Assembly: GCF_003945595.2 (NCBI RefSeq)
Contig: NW_024104294.1
Location: forward strand, 873,001-937,000
Length of the DNA stretch: 64,000 nt
Reading direction: 5' to 3'
Origin: Pipra filicauda
Taxonomy: Eukaryota > Chordata > Aves > Passeriformes > Pipridae
The position numbers and the translations under genes are program-made. Of this stretch, positions 36,546 through 50,700 are shown one piece after another. Numbering within the stretch: the stretch's first letter is position 1; each line of letters begins with the position of its first letter. Under the pieces are notes generated by a model. The model ran no database searches. It worked only from the letters and a program-made list of their open reading frames with translations, and was not told the DNA's origin.

Positions 36546-39500
36546 GCAATGGGAAATCCTAGAGCAGTTAGGACAGAGATTAGGATAAACCGCGTCTTCA
36601 ACAGAAAATACAATCTCTCCACTCTTAGCAAATATATGGAAGTTGATCACGAAAGGCATGTGTAATAACACATTGTCTCTCAAGAACAAAAGCATTAATA
36701 AGAAAAGCTAAACAATGGATTTTATTCCCTTAGAAAATCTGGTTTAAGTAAATAATTTGTGATATGGAATGGCTAGGCATGTTACAGGCAAGGAAACACT
36801 AGTCAAGTATTTAATTAATGATTCTTCTTAGGTACCAACCTTTTCTTTGAAGGAAACTAATGATTTTCATAGGCTCTTTTAATTTTATGAGCTTTATCAC
36901 AAACTGTTTGCAGATAATAACTGTTGCTGTGTATCATAAGCTCCAAGGAGTGCTAGTCTCTGCAGCAACAGGAGAGAGTTTCAGTTCCCTGAGTTGGATT
37001 AAAAGTTCTTAGAAAGTTTTGGGGCTTTTCCATAGCTCAGTGAGAGGTGAAGGAGGAGCAACACTCCTTCAGGAGATAACTGCTCCTTTCAGGGCAAGCT
37101 ACACTGGCACGGGAGCCTTTCCAAAGGAAAGGAGAGGTAAGAGCTACTGCTTGGATTTAGACTGTGTATTCCAGGCTTCTGCACGATACCCACAGCCTAT
37201 GCTGGTGTGAAGCAGTGTCCCATGTAAACATGCACTGCTGCCCTGTTTCCATGTCACAGCGGACCATGGTTGGTCCTGCCTGCACATGGTACTGTTGGAA
37301 GCTTCCATCCACCCCTTAACTGCCCAATGCCAGAGCTCCTCAGCAGGTTTTGTCAAACAGTATCTCTTGATGCACAGGGAAATGTTAACACTAAGACAAA
37401 TGCCTGAGTGAAGACACTTAAAATTCTCTTCTGCATCACCCTGTTGCAAATGAACCCCTCTTTCTCAGTCGTGCAAAGGACTCAGAGAGAAAACGGCTGA
37501 AGTGTAATGATTTCAAAACTCAGCCACTCTGGGGTATCACTTGGTAGTATTCACAATGGGCTGAGGCACATTTGTGCACATTTTCCAGAGGTTTTACAGG
37601 GACAAAATATGTGAAAGTTTGCAAAAGGGTTTTTTGTTTGAATTGGAGTTTCCCCCAGCTCTCCCAGCAGAGCCAGATTCCTCTGGCAAATGATCCTGCT
37701 CCCACCCAGGGGCTGGGCTGTCCCAGCCACAGCTGCTGCCCTCTTCTTCCTCCTCCTCCTCCTCCTCAGCAGGGCCTGGCTGCCTGGCAGGAAAGGCAGC
37801 CCACATACCTACAGGTAGGGCTTTAGTGTCACCTTGGACAAGAGTATATATGGCAAGTCAGAGATGAAGGGTACATAATCAGTGATAAATAACTTCCTAA
37901 CATGACCAACACATTTGTTCTTAATTAGCCTCTATTCACGTTAAATGAATTTATGTTACTGTTGTTATTAAAAATCTTTGCAGAGGACAATCAATATGAA
38001 GTTACAACAGCAGAATGCTAACAGGCGACACATTATACGTGGATGCATTTGAAAATCTCCATGCAGTGTGAAAATGACCTTCAAATCATAGGAAAACAAT
38101 ATCTGCATTTCTAATAGTTGTTTTTTCTAGCCAAATGGATTTCACTGTACTTTTGGACACAGTCTCCCTCCCTCTAAATCCTTTAATGTGATGAAGATGA
38201 TTAGGATCACTGATCTGCTCAAGTAATTATGGAGTTTCTGACATCATCCTCTAGGGGAAAAAAACCCAAATCACCCTCCCCAAAAAACACCACCAAAGCC
38301 AAAAAATGACCCATGTTCTGAGGGTGTGGGCTTACTCTGTGTGACACATACAGCTAGGGCAGATGTGCAGCTGTTTGACTTTTGGAAAATGCAAGGTGTG
38401 ACCCTATTATGATTAAAGCCTTTTTGTTTGGCTCTGTACTGGAGCAAAGTGGAGAGTCTTGCTGGGTGGGGATGTAAAAAAGCAGAAAAGTCTTGATAGT
38501 GAGTCATGACACGATGGATAAAAATAATTTAGCTATTTCACATGCTTGGGAAGAAAATAATTTCAGCCAGTGGAGACAAATAGGGATTATCTAAATCAAA
38601 CATGGAGAAACATCTGAATCCTTCTGGTATTTCTTGTGTTTAAGTAAGCAGGACTGTGATGGGTCACTCTTTCAAAATCTTCTATACTTGATCCAGCTTC
38701 TGCTGGTCTGGATTTCAGCACCTCAGCAACAAAATATAATAGTAACATTCATTTTTTTCCCCCTCCCAAAAGTGTGACCATTGCTTACTTTAATAGTTCT
38801 GTACCAAAATGGGAATTCTTTCTACTGAGATGAACTCTGCCCAGTGTTTCAAATCCCCTCCTAGCATAGACCAAACCTGACTGGAGGACACATACAGCCC
38901 CCCACTGCCCCACGGTCACAAACATCCCCATCTCTTCTCCTGGTGCAGCACCACCACAGAGGCTACAGCAACAGCACAAGAAAAAAAGAAACGCCTACTC
39001 TTGGCTGCACTTTAGAAAGTGGGCAAGGAAAGAATGGGTTACAACATCTTTTCTGCAGATTAGCAGCACTGAATCCTGCTGTACGAAACACCATCTATTT
39101 TAGAGCACAAATTAGCATACCTTCAAGGATATTAAATAACGATTAATAACTTTAGGAAACCAAGTAAATTAAATACATATCATCCTTTTTGACATGTCAA
39201 GGGCAGTACAGCAGAATATAGGTGGGCAGTGAGGAGTAACATACATTAACCGACTTTAAAAAAAATCAATAAAAACTTAATCATAGAAGAATATAACCAA
39301 CATATATCTAACCCACTGACATGTTCACAGGGGAATTTCAGTTTCAGCAATAAACCAAATTCATTTCAGGTTAAACTAATATGGACATCTTGAATTTATT
39401 CGTGAAAATGAAAGCAATGTGAAGTTTCAAAAGTTTTAAGTTTTCAAAAGCAAAAAGACATTTAATAAAATGCCATGGGACTAAGGGAAAAATCCAATAA

Positions 39501-42500
39501 TGTATCACCCATGCAATTCTGATAAGTTATGGATTCTTATTTATAACACATTTTAGCTTGATTTTATCTTAATATACTGTAACGATTTGCTGTCATAATT
39601 GAAATTTGTCATATTGTTAATCATTATCATAACAAAGAAAAATTATTTAGTTTATAACTAAGAGAACACAACTAAATATTGCTATTAAAGACAGTCTGCG
39701 GCTATGTTGCCTGGGGCTGGTGTGACCATTACCCTCTATTAAATAACAAGTATTGCTTTGAAGGAGGAAAGGGTGGTAAACATTTTCTACAGAAATTAGT
39801 ACTGCTGGGAAAATGTTTTTGAGAAAAGCATTTTGCCAAAAGTGCCATTTTTCAAGGAGGGACTGAACCCAAGATATTTCAGTTTGGACAGACTGTGAGA
39901 GGGACCCATGGTTCACTTTCCTCATGTCCACGATCCCGTCTGTGGGATTTGGGTCAAAGCACATCCCTGAGGATGCTCCCTGCTCCTGCCTTGCAGCCCC
40001 AGCAGGCAGCCCAGCCAGCAAGGATGGAAACAACCCACAGCTCCAGGCACCAGTTCTAAAGAACAACACTGTGGGGTTTGTCCAAATGTTTAATTTGCAA
40101 TTAAATTTGTAATGTTCAATTTGCAGCTGAAAAGACTGAAAATATGTTTACAGAAAGCTGATGCAGGTTTTTCCCCGTGTTCACCGTAACATTCCATAAA
40201 TTCACAAACGTCAAATGACCACCAAAAAGCAGTGTTTACAGGCTTCAAGCTGCTTACTTCCCAAGTGGGCAGCTAATGGCAACACTTCTGACAAACAAGC
40301 CCTGTGCTGTGCCTACTGGGCACCCATGGAATGCCGAGGGGTTGCAGGATGCTTGCACCAGGCTTGGCCCATCCAGCCCCGTGCCAGGAAAGGTTCCTCA
40401 TGCCCAGCTATCTGGTCTCTCCCGGGACTAGAAAATGCAATCAGCGTTGCATCTCCAGCAATTAGTGATTTTTTTTCAACTCTGAAAATAAATGTAATAT
40501 TGGGATTTCTTCTTTGAAAGACAACGTGATGAATGAAGGGCATCAACAGGGAACATGAACCAAACAGCAAATAAAGACTGAAAATCCATCTGACAATGAA
40601 AGGTTGCTATGGAACGCTAATACTCAGTGATAACATAGACTCCCCAGCCCATGGAGTACTGAAACAACGCTGACACAGCCAAAGGGAACACTGCTTACAT
40701 CTGAACTTTCTTCATCAATCCTTTTTGACAAGCAGCTCTAAATTTTAGGGCGTATTTATAGCACACGTGTCCAGGAGAAGTCCTACCCACTGGTGGAGCA
40801 CTCACACAGGACACCTGAGAAAACACAGGCTGTGTGCCTGGCACACAGCAAGCTCTAACGAACACACCATCACACAGGGATCGTGTCCACGTGCTGAAAT
40901 ACAACAATATGAAACTATCTCGCTTCTAAAGCCCACCAGTTGTACTGTGACACCACTCCTGTTTGCCTCAAGACACAGCACATCCCCAGGATGGGGCACA
41001 CAGGCATCCAGTGATGCTGGAAATGCCCCACTGTAAAGCTCAGTACTGCACCTCACAATGGCTCACTGCATGGGCAGGGTGCTGCCTGCTCTCCCAGCCT
41101 CTCCACACAGGCACAGGGCTGCCTGCAGCACCCACAGCTCCTGCCTGCTTCAGGTCTGATCTGCATTGGTCTCCAGAAACCCTGTGCTGCTGTCACAGCC
41201 ATCTGCCATCCCAGAGATCCAGCTTTTCCAGGCCCATGCTCCCAAGTCATTTGCTCGGCCCTACTTAGATTGCACATTTATCCTTTCTGTGAAAATAACA
41301 AGAAGCCTCAAAAAGAAGTCACGAAAAAAGCCTTTCCCTTGGCTGCAAGAAGAGCCCTATGTGAGCAGATCCACCAGACGTGTAAACAGCAGGTTGCCCA
41401 CCCAATGTTTGTTTTTCATCTCCAACAAGGAGAGTGTGCTTAATGATGAAGGAGGATGAGCACAGACTTTTATCCAACCACTTCTGATCTCCTGATTTCT
41501 CTTGCACATCCTGAACTGCCTGAAGGCAATGTAGAAAACTCCACAAAAGGCATAAAGCACATCATCCTCAAAGTGATGTTTGTTCCTCTCACAGTCGTCT
41601 TGTGCTTTCTTCCCCCGCCGCTCCCTTCCTCCACCCTCTTCTCCTCCCTCTTCCATTGCTCTGCAAGTCATTTTATTTCTTCAGAAACATATTCCCTACT
41701 GTGTACATGTCTATGCAGAGCTCTAGTGAGCTACCAGGTTGTTTGACAGATACTCATTGTACCTCTTGCATTCAGTCTGTTTTCCCATACTGCTGATGCA
41801 CATTCTTCCAGGGAAGGCAGTAAGGCATTACCTCCGTGTTATGAAATGTCTGGCATCAGTCTGGGTACTGTAAGAAATAAGGATTTTTAAACACCTCATA
41901 GCTGCAGGACAAGTCTACACTCCACATCTTTTCAGACACAAAAACTTCTCATATTTTCATTCAAAAAGTCCCAATGCTTCAGGACAAACACTTGCAAAGG
42001 ACCACCTGTGCTCGCCAGCACCTCCCTACCCAACTCCTCACACGGAGCTTCACCACAGAGACGTTATTTACAGCCTTACCTCTCTCAAGTTCTGCGGTCA
42101 GGCGGTTCTGGAGACTTCGGTTAGGGCTTGTCTTAACTTCTGACACCACGAGAACAGTAAGACCTTGCTTAATATTTAATGCATGCCTTAAAAGCAAAGG
42201 GGCACCTCCCTTCTTGCTGCTCAAGTACCAGGGGCTTTCCGCAGGGCACAGGCAGCCTTTCCCCCCTGTCAGGCAGGAGGGCTGGCCCGGGGACGTTGTC
42301 TTTTGGAGGCGTTTTCAAGGAGTGCCACGCACAGTGTGTGATACAGTCTGTCAGCATCACGTCTCTGCACTCCCTAACCAGAAACCTCTGACAGAATAGA
42401 CTTGAAAGTCAGTGTCAAAATGCAACATTACCCAGGCATAGGAGAAGGCTCAGAAAACCATCTTCACCAGTCCTTCTCAAAGCTCATAGTGAGAAATTTC

Positions 42501-45500
42501 CTTTTATGTCTGTTCTAAATGGTTGACTATTAAAAATAATAATTACTATGGACTTCCTGTAGAAGAAGAAGAACATAACCTGAACAGAACAGGTGTCTCA
42601 AAGTGGTCTTTCTACAGACCCTCTGAAGAATAGTCCACAGCTCAGATGGAGGAAAGCAAGGAGGGGAATCTAGAGCCAGAAGCAGAAAGGACAAGGGGAA
42701 GAATATTAAGAATAAACTAAGAGGACACTGCAGAGAGCCTTTACAATTACATGAAGCTATTCCTCTGCAGAATTATCAGACTTGCAAAGAATAATACAAG
42801 GGGGAGAATAATTATATTTGCTCACTATTTAGAAAAAATTCAGATGAATGCAGTGTTATCACAGGGTGATGATCAAATTTCTCATTCAAGCAGTAAAACA
42901 GTAACAACTGGAATAACACATTTAAAAAACCCCAAACCTTCAGCTACTCAGTATCTGTGAGTGCTAAAACTGCTGTAGCTTTTATAGTTTCTTTTAGTAA
43001 CCCATAAAACACTGGAAAAATTTCAGACCAAAAAAACTGTGAGTGTAGTACAAATTCTTAAGAAGAAAAATGAGCAGCTGCAGCTCTACCAGCCTGATGC
43101 CAGTGCCCTGCCTGACCTGAGGTTTGACTTGTAAAGAAGTAAAGGAAGATGGTAACTTGCGTGCAGTCTGCCAAACCAACTTAACACGGGGAATTGTCTC
43201 CAAACAGCTCTTTTCACAGAAAAAAAGAGTGGTGACAACAACCAGGTAAAGAGGACTAAGTCATACTCAATAACTGTGAGGGTAAAACCAGCCTGAGTTG
43301 CTCTACAAGCTACAGCTGAAATCCTCACCACAGGAAGGATGAGTCCAGCTCAGCCATGCAAATAAATCTCTCCCTTGCTCTTAGTCTGGTCCTTGGTCGG
43401 GCCTGAGTGATGGGGTCTGGATCACATTTTAAAAACTCCAACATGCCCTGCTATGGGAAAGAGCCAAAAACACAGAAACACTTGTGGGCTGGGAGGATCC
43501 TTTGGCCTCTTTATACCCTCTTTAGTTTTCCACGCTGCTTCTGCAATGCCATTTCTTTGTCCTGATATTCTCATCCCATTTACATTCTTTTTCTTATTCT
43601 TCAAATTTTAAATTTTCCACCCTCTTTTGTTTTTCACGTGGATCTATTTATTGGCTGTGATATTCTCACAATACTGCACACTGGTGAGCTAAATCCTACC
43701 CTACAGTCTGTAGCCCTTATTAATCCTAGAAAATCACTTCCATCCTTCTATAGACCACAGTTGGCCAGGTTCTCACTATTCCCAGAGGTGGATGCCATTG
43801 GTTATGTGTATGTATAACATACAAGCAGAAATCAATGCTGTGTGCTGTACATCTGGATCAATATCACAGAAATAAAAATGGATTCTGGTCATATGAATAA
43901 AAAATATATATGACCAAAAAGAAACCAGCAAATCTTTAAAGAAACCCATAAAATGAAAGGCAGGACAAAGCAGCAATTGCACCACATAAAGGCCTAAATT
44001 TATTTGCAGTGTGACTATTTTTAGATACCTCATTTTAGGAACTAACCTGCATTTTTCTAACATTGGGTTTGGTGGTTTTTCTTTCAACTGTCTGTGCAAG
44101 TTTTCTGGTCAGATATAGTAAAAAGCATTCACCACAGTAATTTTAATTAACAAGCTCTAATAAATTTGCACATGTTGTAATATACAGCTCTAAAAATACA
44201 CTTGTGCATTCCCAAGACTGCGGCCAGTTTGCTCCACAGTGAGGTTCTCCAGGAGCTCTTTGAACACCAAACCCAGTCCTGATGTCAGCACTGCTGCCCA
44301 TGGCACCCAGGCAGTGCCCTCCCACCTGAGAGCTGCCCCGGCTGCTGCTCAGCCCTGGCTCTCACACCCTGTTTCACCCATCACATCCAGAGTCTGCCCC
44401 AGACCTGAAGCTGTATCCAACTCTGCACACATGAGAAGCACCACTCCTTTTTTGGGTCAGTCTCAGACATTTTGGCTAGAGCCAACCTGCCAGGCACAGG
44501 CCAGATTTGGCGTTTGACAGAACCACAGTTAGGCAGTTGTGCCAAAGAGGGGAACACATAACACTCTTGTCAAAACCTTCCAATTTTCGCTGGAACCATT
44601 CAGTGCACTGATGTTTGCTTCCATTTTTTTTAACCTGTAAAAGATCATTCACTCTCAGTGTGGGACAACAAGCAAGAACAGAGGGAACAGCTATGTTTTC
44701 CCCCAGCTCTCTTTCCTATGGGAACATCGCACACTTCATTCAAGGGGATCGAACCCAATGTGGACGCAGCCCTCCCATTCCTTCCAGCCCATGTCCTGTT
44801 CCCAGACCTGGTCCTGATCTCTGAGGCTGAAGTGGTTCCACTAATATCAGAGACTGGTGCCAGGAACAGGAGCTTAATAGGTTTAGTGTTATATTTCCAA
44901 GCAAACCACGTCACAAAGAAACAAAGCTACAGAGTGAACAGTTTTCCTGTGAACAGCCATTCCAGCGTGGGCTTTCTGCAGCTGCCTGGTGGGTACCCAG
45001 GCCCTGCCAGCACAGCCACTTTTGCTGCATGTTCCCAATTCCCACAGTGAGTGTGGGGGTTTGAACCATCCACACAAGGCAGCACTCCCAAGGAATGCCA
45101 CGATGCCAGAGTTGGGATGGGATGGAGACAGGGGAGCAAAACACACAGCGGGGCAGGAGCCCACAGCCGGGTGTGCAGCCTGGGGAGCAGATGTTCCTGA
45201 GACAGACCACAATTCTTTCATAGCACCTGCGCACAATAAAATTGCCTGTGATCCACAGATGGTCAGTTGGGATTGGGTAAGGGCAGCGTGGGTGATCTCT
45301 GTTGCATGTGCTCTGCACACAGCTGGTCAGTGCCTTTTAGAGGTGCTATTTGTCACTGATCTTTTCTCCTATAGCAAATTCTTCCTCATTTCAAGGGAAA
45401 TACGCAGAAAGGGATGTAATGTACTTAACACATACCAGAAATACCCAGCCATATTGTCAAGTTTAAGTGTTCAGAAGAACTAAACTACAAATGAGAGTAT

Positions 45501-47672
45501 CAACTTATGCTGAACAGAAACAGGAAAGCTGCCACTAGGTTTTGTGAACCTTTCCACAGCCTGGAGAACTTCAGAGAATTATACCCTGCAGAGACAGCAA
45601 CAAGTTCACGAAAGCTTTTGGTGTGCTATACATTGTGCCAGCATATGGGAATGTCATACTGAAGCTATTAGCCAGGGCTCTTTTGACATGATGTAAAGCA
45701 TCTAATAATTATACAGCAAATATGACGAGATGGAATTGAACCTGATCTCAATTAGCAACCAGAAGTATCCTTCCAACTGAGATTAATATTGATTAAACCA
45801 TAACAAGACTAGTACTTGCCAATAAGAGCTCTATAAAATCAAGGAAAGGTGAGGCCAACCTCTAAGTCGGGAGCACTTTGTCATGAGCTGTAAAGACAAG
45901 TGATTCTCCTATGGCCCAATTTGTCCTTTTCAAAAATGGAAGTTTGGCTCTGTATAATTCAGGAAATTACAGTCATTTCAGCGGACAGCTAGTCTGGCCA
46001 GGAGCCCAGAGCAGAGATCAACAGCCTTCAGGAGACAGCTCTGTCTTCCTTTCAACTTTCCCCATCCCTGGTACAGTATTAATCACATCAAATCCCACTC
46101 CTCTCTGCCTTTCTCAATCTCAGAAATACAAGACATGGTTCCCACTACTGTTGTACTGTACTTCAAAATATAGGCTTGTGCTTTTTAATTTCACCCTTGC
46201 ACCAAATTAAGGTGGATATCTTGGAGTTGAACAAATATATTGGATTTATTGGCTTTTCCCCTGAGTGAGGTAAACCAGTTCCACCAGTCCAATCCTACCT
46301 TTCCTTTACATGGAAATGATTGGATTTATTGCTAGCCATTTTTACATTATATTAAGTCAAACCATAACAACTAAGCATCCTTCAAGGCTTAGTGCAGATT
46401 ATAAAATGCTGCTTGAAAAACAGACATGCAAGGGTATGAGAGGCAACAATACAAAGCTTACAAGAAATCTTATTTTCAAGATTGTTGATCCTATTTAAGT
46501 AATGTTTTAAAATGTTCAGGCCAGCTTCAGAGAGATACTGCACAGCTCAAGAAACACTGAGTGCTAATATTCTTTAAATGTAAGAATACATAAACACAGA
46601 ACATTAATTGGCAAGTATCTGATAAAGTAAACTTCTTTTAGTAAGTTTTTGTTAATACTTTTCTGAAGAGCTACTCGCAAAGAACAAAGACCAGTGTGAC
46701 AATTATTTCCTTACAATGAGGGTAGAAGGCAAACAAAGCCTGGAAACTGCTATACCCTAACAAATCTTGGGTTGGGAAAAAATTAATGCCCATGTGCCCA
46801 GGCTGCCCAGTGTTCCTCTAAAGAGTGGCTTGTGAGCTTTCTGACACAGTAACCACATGGTCCTGGCCAGGCAGTACAGCCACTAACACGAGCTGCTCCA
46901 AGGTATGTCCTGAAGACAGACCTTGCCCATCCTGGTGAGATGCCTGTACCTCAGCAGTGGAATAGAAAGAGGCACTGAGAGTCCAGGAGAAAGAGGCCAC
47001 AACCTTTCCAGGTTACTACTGGAGAGATCAGCTCTAAATGCAATGCAATAAATATTACTGCAAAGATACAGCAGGCCTGTGAGCTACAGGCACAGCCAAA
47101 GAGTATTACCTTGTCAAGGAACTTTTTGAGCCTTTGAAATTTCACCTGTGCACAAAAATGCAATCCTTCACATTCAACAGCAGGTGAAAATCAGCCTGAC
47201 ATGCTGAGGATAATAAAATGTATTATTACAGAAGCTTATTAGGAAATAAACAAGTCTGGCTCCAGCAGGATATGATGAGAGAGCATCAGGAAGCCAGGAA
47301 CACCAAGATGCTTTTTTCATTGGGTGCAGCCACTGGGACTTCTGCAGGTTACCTGGGACAATGCCATAATACCAGCACAGTGACATCTAAGTGCAAGAGA
47401 GTTATAAGAGAGCAGTAGCTGCCCAAGGACGTGCTCATGCTTGCTAAGCCTCTAATCCCAGCTTTGATTCCTTCTCCCTCCATAATCAGTTCAAATACAT
47501 CTAGAATTAATCACTGTTTGCAAATTTAAAGGTTGCTTTTCTTTCTGCTTAGGATCTGCCTTAGGTCACACACAGCATGGGTGAAGACTTGGGCCAGATG
47601 CCCTCCAGAATCTGGCACTCCCTTAACGCCCAGTAACACAAACCAGTGTGTTACTGCACAGCAATGCTCATA
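36546..47672. other. Anonymous non-coding sequence
   Basis: No gene was recognised. A TCC microsatellite lies at 37741-37767. The stretch from about 39.1 to 39.7 kb is strikingly AT-rich and nearly free of long open frames. GC-richer patches near 41-42.4 kb and 44.6-45.4 kb carry overlapping open frames of up to 164 codons on both strands, without recognisable domains. Confidence 0.5.
37741..37767 (+). repeat. TCC/CTC microsatellite
   Basis: About six perfect TCC units follow two imperfect ones. It creates a run of glutamate codons in a chance open frame on the opposite strand, which should not be taken as a protein. Confidence 0.85.
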
Positions 47673-47763
47673 GCAATAAATAACAATAAATAACATTAAT
47701 AACAACAACAATAACAATAAATAGTTACAAACAGCAATAATATTAATAACAACAGTAATATAG
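47673..47763. repeat. AATAAC-type low-complexity repeat
   Basis: The block is built from irregular AATA, ATAAC and AACAACA words, almost entirely A, T and C on the plus strand. It is a decayed A-rich simple repeat, possibly from the tail of an old retroelement, though no element body is recognisable next to it. Confidence 0.8.
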
Positions 47764-50700
47764 TAATGCTGCAATAGTGATAAAGCCTGCAGTACCTACT
47801 TAGTTGGCTGTGGCTCTAATTCTGGAGTCACTCTTGCCCATTTCCTGGATCCATCTCTGAACAGACCCTCATGCCCCCATCTACAACATCTCTGCCCACC
47901 CTGGTTCTGGTCTAGGCAAGCTCTGGAGCCTGTTCTCACTCCTCTTTGATAAACTGTTCCTCCACCCAGTCTGTTCTTCCTTTGGTATCAGATGAGTTGA
48001 GAAGCCCCGGCCAGACAGAACAGTACCTTCTCTTGAATGCTGGCCAAGATGATCCTCTTTCACACTGTGATCCTTGTTCCTTGCTCTGGAGCTCAAATGA
48101 GTATTTTGGCCAGTGCAACTAATTTCCAACTCAGGTGACCTTCATATCACAATGACCATCAGGCTTCAGTCATTAGGTCCTCTAGCTTTAATGATCCCTT
48201 TGTAACTCTTCTAGATGTTATTACATTGCACACCTCTTTGTTTGGATTACCTCAAAGCATCCCATTTCTTGTTATTATAGAAAGTCAAGAAACATAACAT
48301 GAGCAGTGCTCCTAAAAATGAGATTTATGCCCAGCTGCACTGTTCAAGCAGAGTTGTGGTGCAGAGAAAATTACAGGCAATAAATAAATGTGTATATAGA
48401 TAGAAGACGTTTTTTAATACGTATCTGAAAAACATTCTTTGGAATGCTTAATAAGTAACTTATTTCTGGTTCTCTAAAACCATTTTCTTTAGACTTAGTG
48501 AGCTCTGTACTTAACAAAGGTTAGTGGGCCATCAAATGCAGTGTTTTTCATTTCCATTTCAAAGGATTCCAACAGAGGCAGATATTTTCAGACTTCCAAT
48601 TTGCAAAATACTGATGCTCTTAAACCTGTAAGACAAACTAATTGCGCCACCCACCATAGAAAATCTCAGTGTCATTTGGTATGCCACTGGAAGCCCAGAG
48701 GGTCAGTGGGCATCCCTCCAAAGTACAGGTTACACCCATAAATCCTCCTTCACTCACCCCCACGAGCTTCTTTGTCTGATTCTCTGGGATCATGTTATGC
48801 TTCTGGAGCTGACTTTCAAAAAATGGACAGAGCCAGGAGGCTACAATACAGTGTTTTCATCCTTGCCTGTCATGGTCTTATAAAGCAGGTTTATGTGGAT
48901 AGATTGGGCTAATTTGATAGAACTGTCTGCTAAAATAACAGCTGATACTCAAAAGACAATCTGAAAAATACTATCCAACAAGGTTCATTCCCTATTGCTG
49001 CCACCTCTTGCCCAGTATTAGTGATCATCTCTTCCTCTCATCACTCTCTGTTCAGGCACATTCCCAATCCCACTTGCACACCTCCTGGCTCCAGAACAGG
49101 TTGCTATTCTCTGGCAGGATATCCTCACACCCAAGATGGACAAAGGCCAGAATAAAACAGCAAGAAAAGCACTTCTACCTCTTCAGTGACATACCTGTCA
49201 TGCAGGAACATCACAGCATGTTTCTCAGTTGGCAGAAGTCTAAACGTACTCCCTGAAGTCAATAGACAGGTCAGAAGTGCATCCTGCAGTCAATGAAGAT
49301 GGCGAAGATGCCAACAGATGAAGGCAGTCGGCACAAGAAGACTAAAAGATGAGGATGCAACATCACACTAACTTCACAACAAAGAGCGGGTTTTCAGAGC
49401 TAAACCAGAGAACTAATAAAACCTGACATATTTAAGTTGAAGATATTATCATGAAAAACCTAAATACTCCCCACACATCAAGAAAATGAGCTTGAAAAAG
49501 CAGTCACTGGTTGTGCCAGTAATTTATAATCTCTCAGCTGCTGAGATTGTGAACAGTGGCACTTTGTAATCTTATAGGGAAAACAGCTCTACTGCCATCT
49601 GGTCATGTATTTCTGGCCAAGATCATTTAGTGGAGCCTGTAATGAAAAAAGTTGCACATCCTCCTAAAAATCTGAATTATGCTAGCTGTGCCACAGTGGC
49701 ACTTGTGCTTTCAAGAAGGACAGCTGTCATTCCTTTTCTCTGAAGATAGGGAGCACACCACCTAGCTTAAGAGGCCCAATTTTCTTGGATCACCCTAAAT
49801 TATCTTATCTGTCTCTAGGAAAAGAGAGGGTCAAGTCCCTGTTAATATTTTTCGTTGGATTTTTGCTGACATATATACAGCACCTAGTTTCTATACCCAC
49901 CTTGCTAAGCTGCTGTGAAGAAGGTGATATTTGGACCTTGACTCTAATCTGAACTGAAGCTAGCTCTACAGCCTTGGCATAACAGTTTGAGAGAGGGGGC
50001 AGTAAAGCTCATCATCTTCACCCCTCCTAACAAATGAGACATTTCATATTTTAGATATTACCTCAGCAACTTACTGCCAGCTTTAAATTGCTCTGTCATC
50101 TCAGATTAGCACTCATCATTCATGCTAATGTAAACTAAATGGTACCTCTTCTGAAATATGTGAAAAAATACATGGGATTACAATGAGGGTTGCAGAGCAT
50201 GAAATTTCTAATCCATGAGCAACTAATTGCTGCAGGTACTTCTCGGTACTTCCATCCACCAAGCCATCAGTTTGAGCCCGTATATTTGCTATTATGTTAT
50301 TTTAAGGTCAAATCTTGTTTGCCTCAAGCACACAACTACTCCCACCAGTTCCAAGGGCCTGTTTGCAAAAGCAAAGATATACAACCTCAAATGAGCAGCA
50401 AAAGAGATACCACCACCAAACTGCCCATAGCAAACCTACACACTTCCAGGACTCAAGGGCTAAGAGCGTGCCTTCAAAACCACGTCCCGTCTAGACTCCT
50501 CCACCCGCTCACAAAGAAAAGCAGCAGTGGGGAGAATTATAGCCCAATACTCAGTGTGACAGGAAGGAAATAGCATTGGGAAATGCTTATTTTAATGACA
50601 GAAAAATATTTGCCAGGCTTGGGCTTAGCAGCAGTAGAAATGTTATTACTTTCCAAGCTGGAAGAGGAAATATTTCAAGGGCTATTTTTTGACACCTTCA

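Noticed and set aside
44889..45483. Long overlapping open frames on both strands (up to 164 codons)
   Set aside because: Both strands and several frames are open together, the pattern expected from base composition. No domain was recognised.
46780..46830. CR1-like phrase (cccaggctgcccag)
   Set aside because: Only a short word resembles CR1. The surrounding sequence does not follow the CR1 consensus in either orientation.
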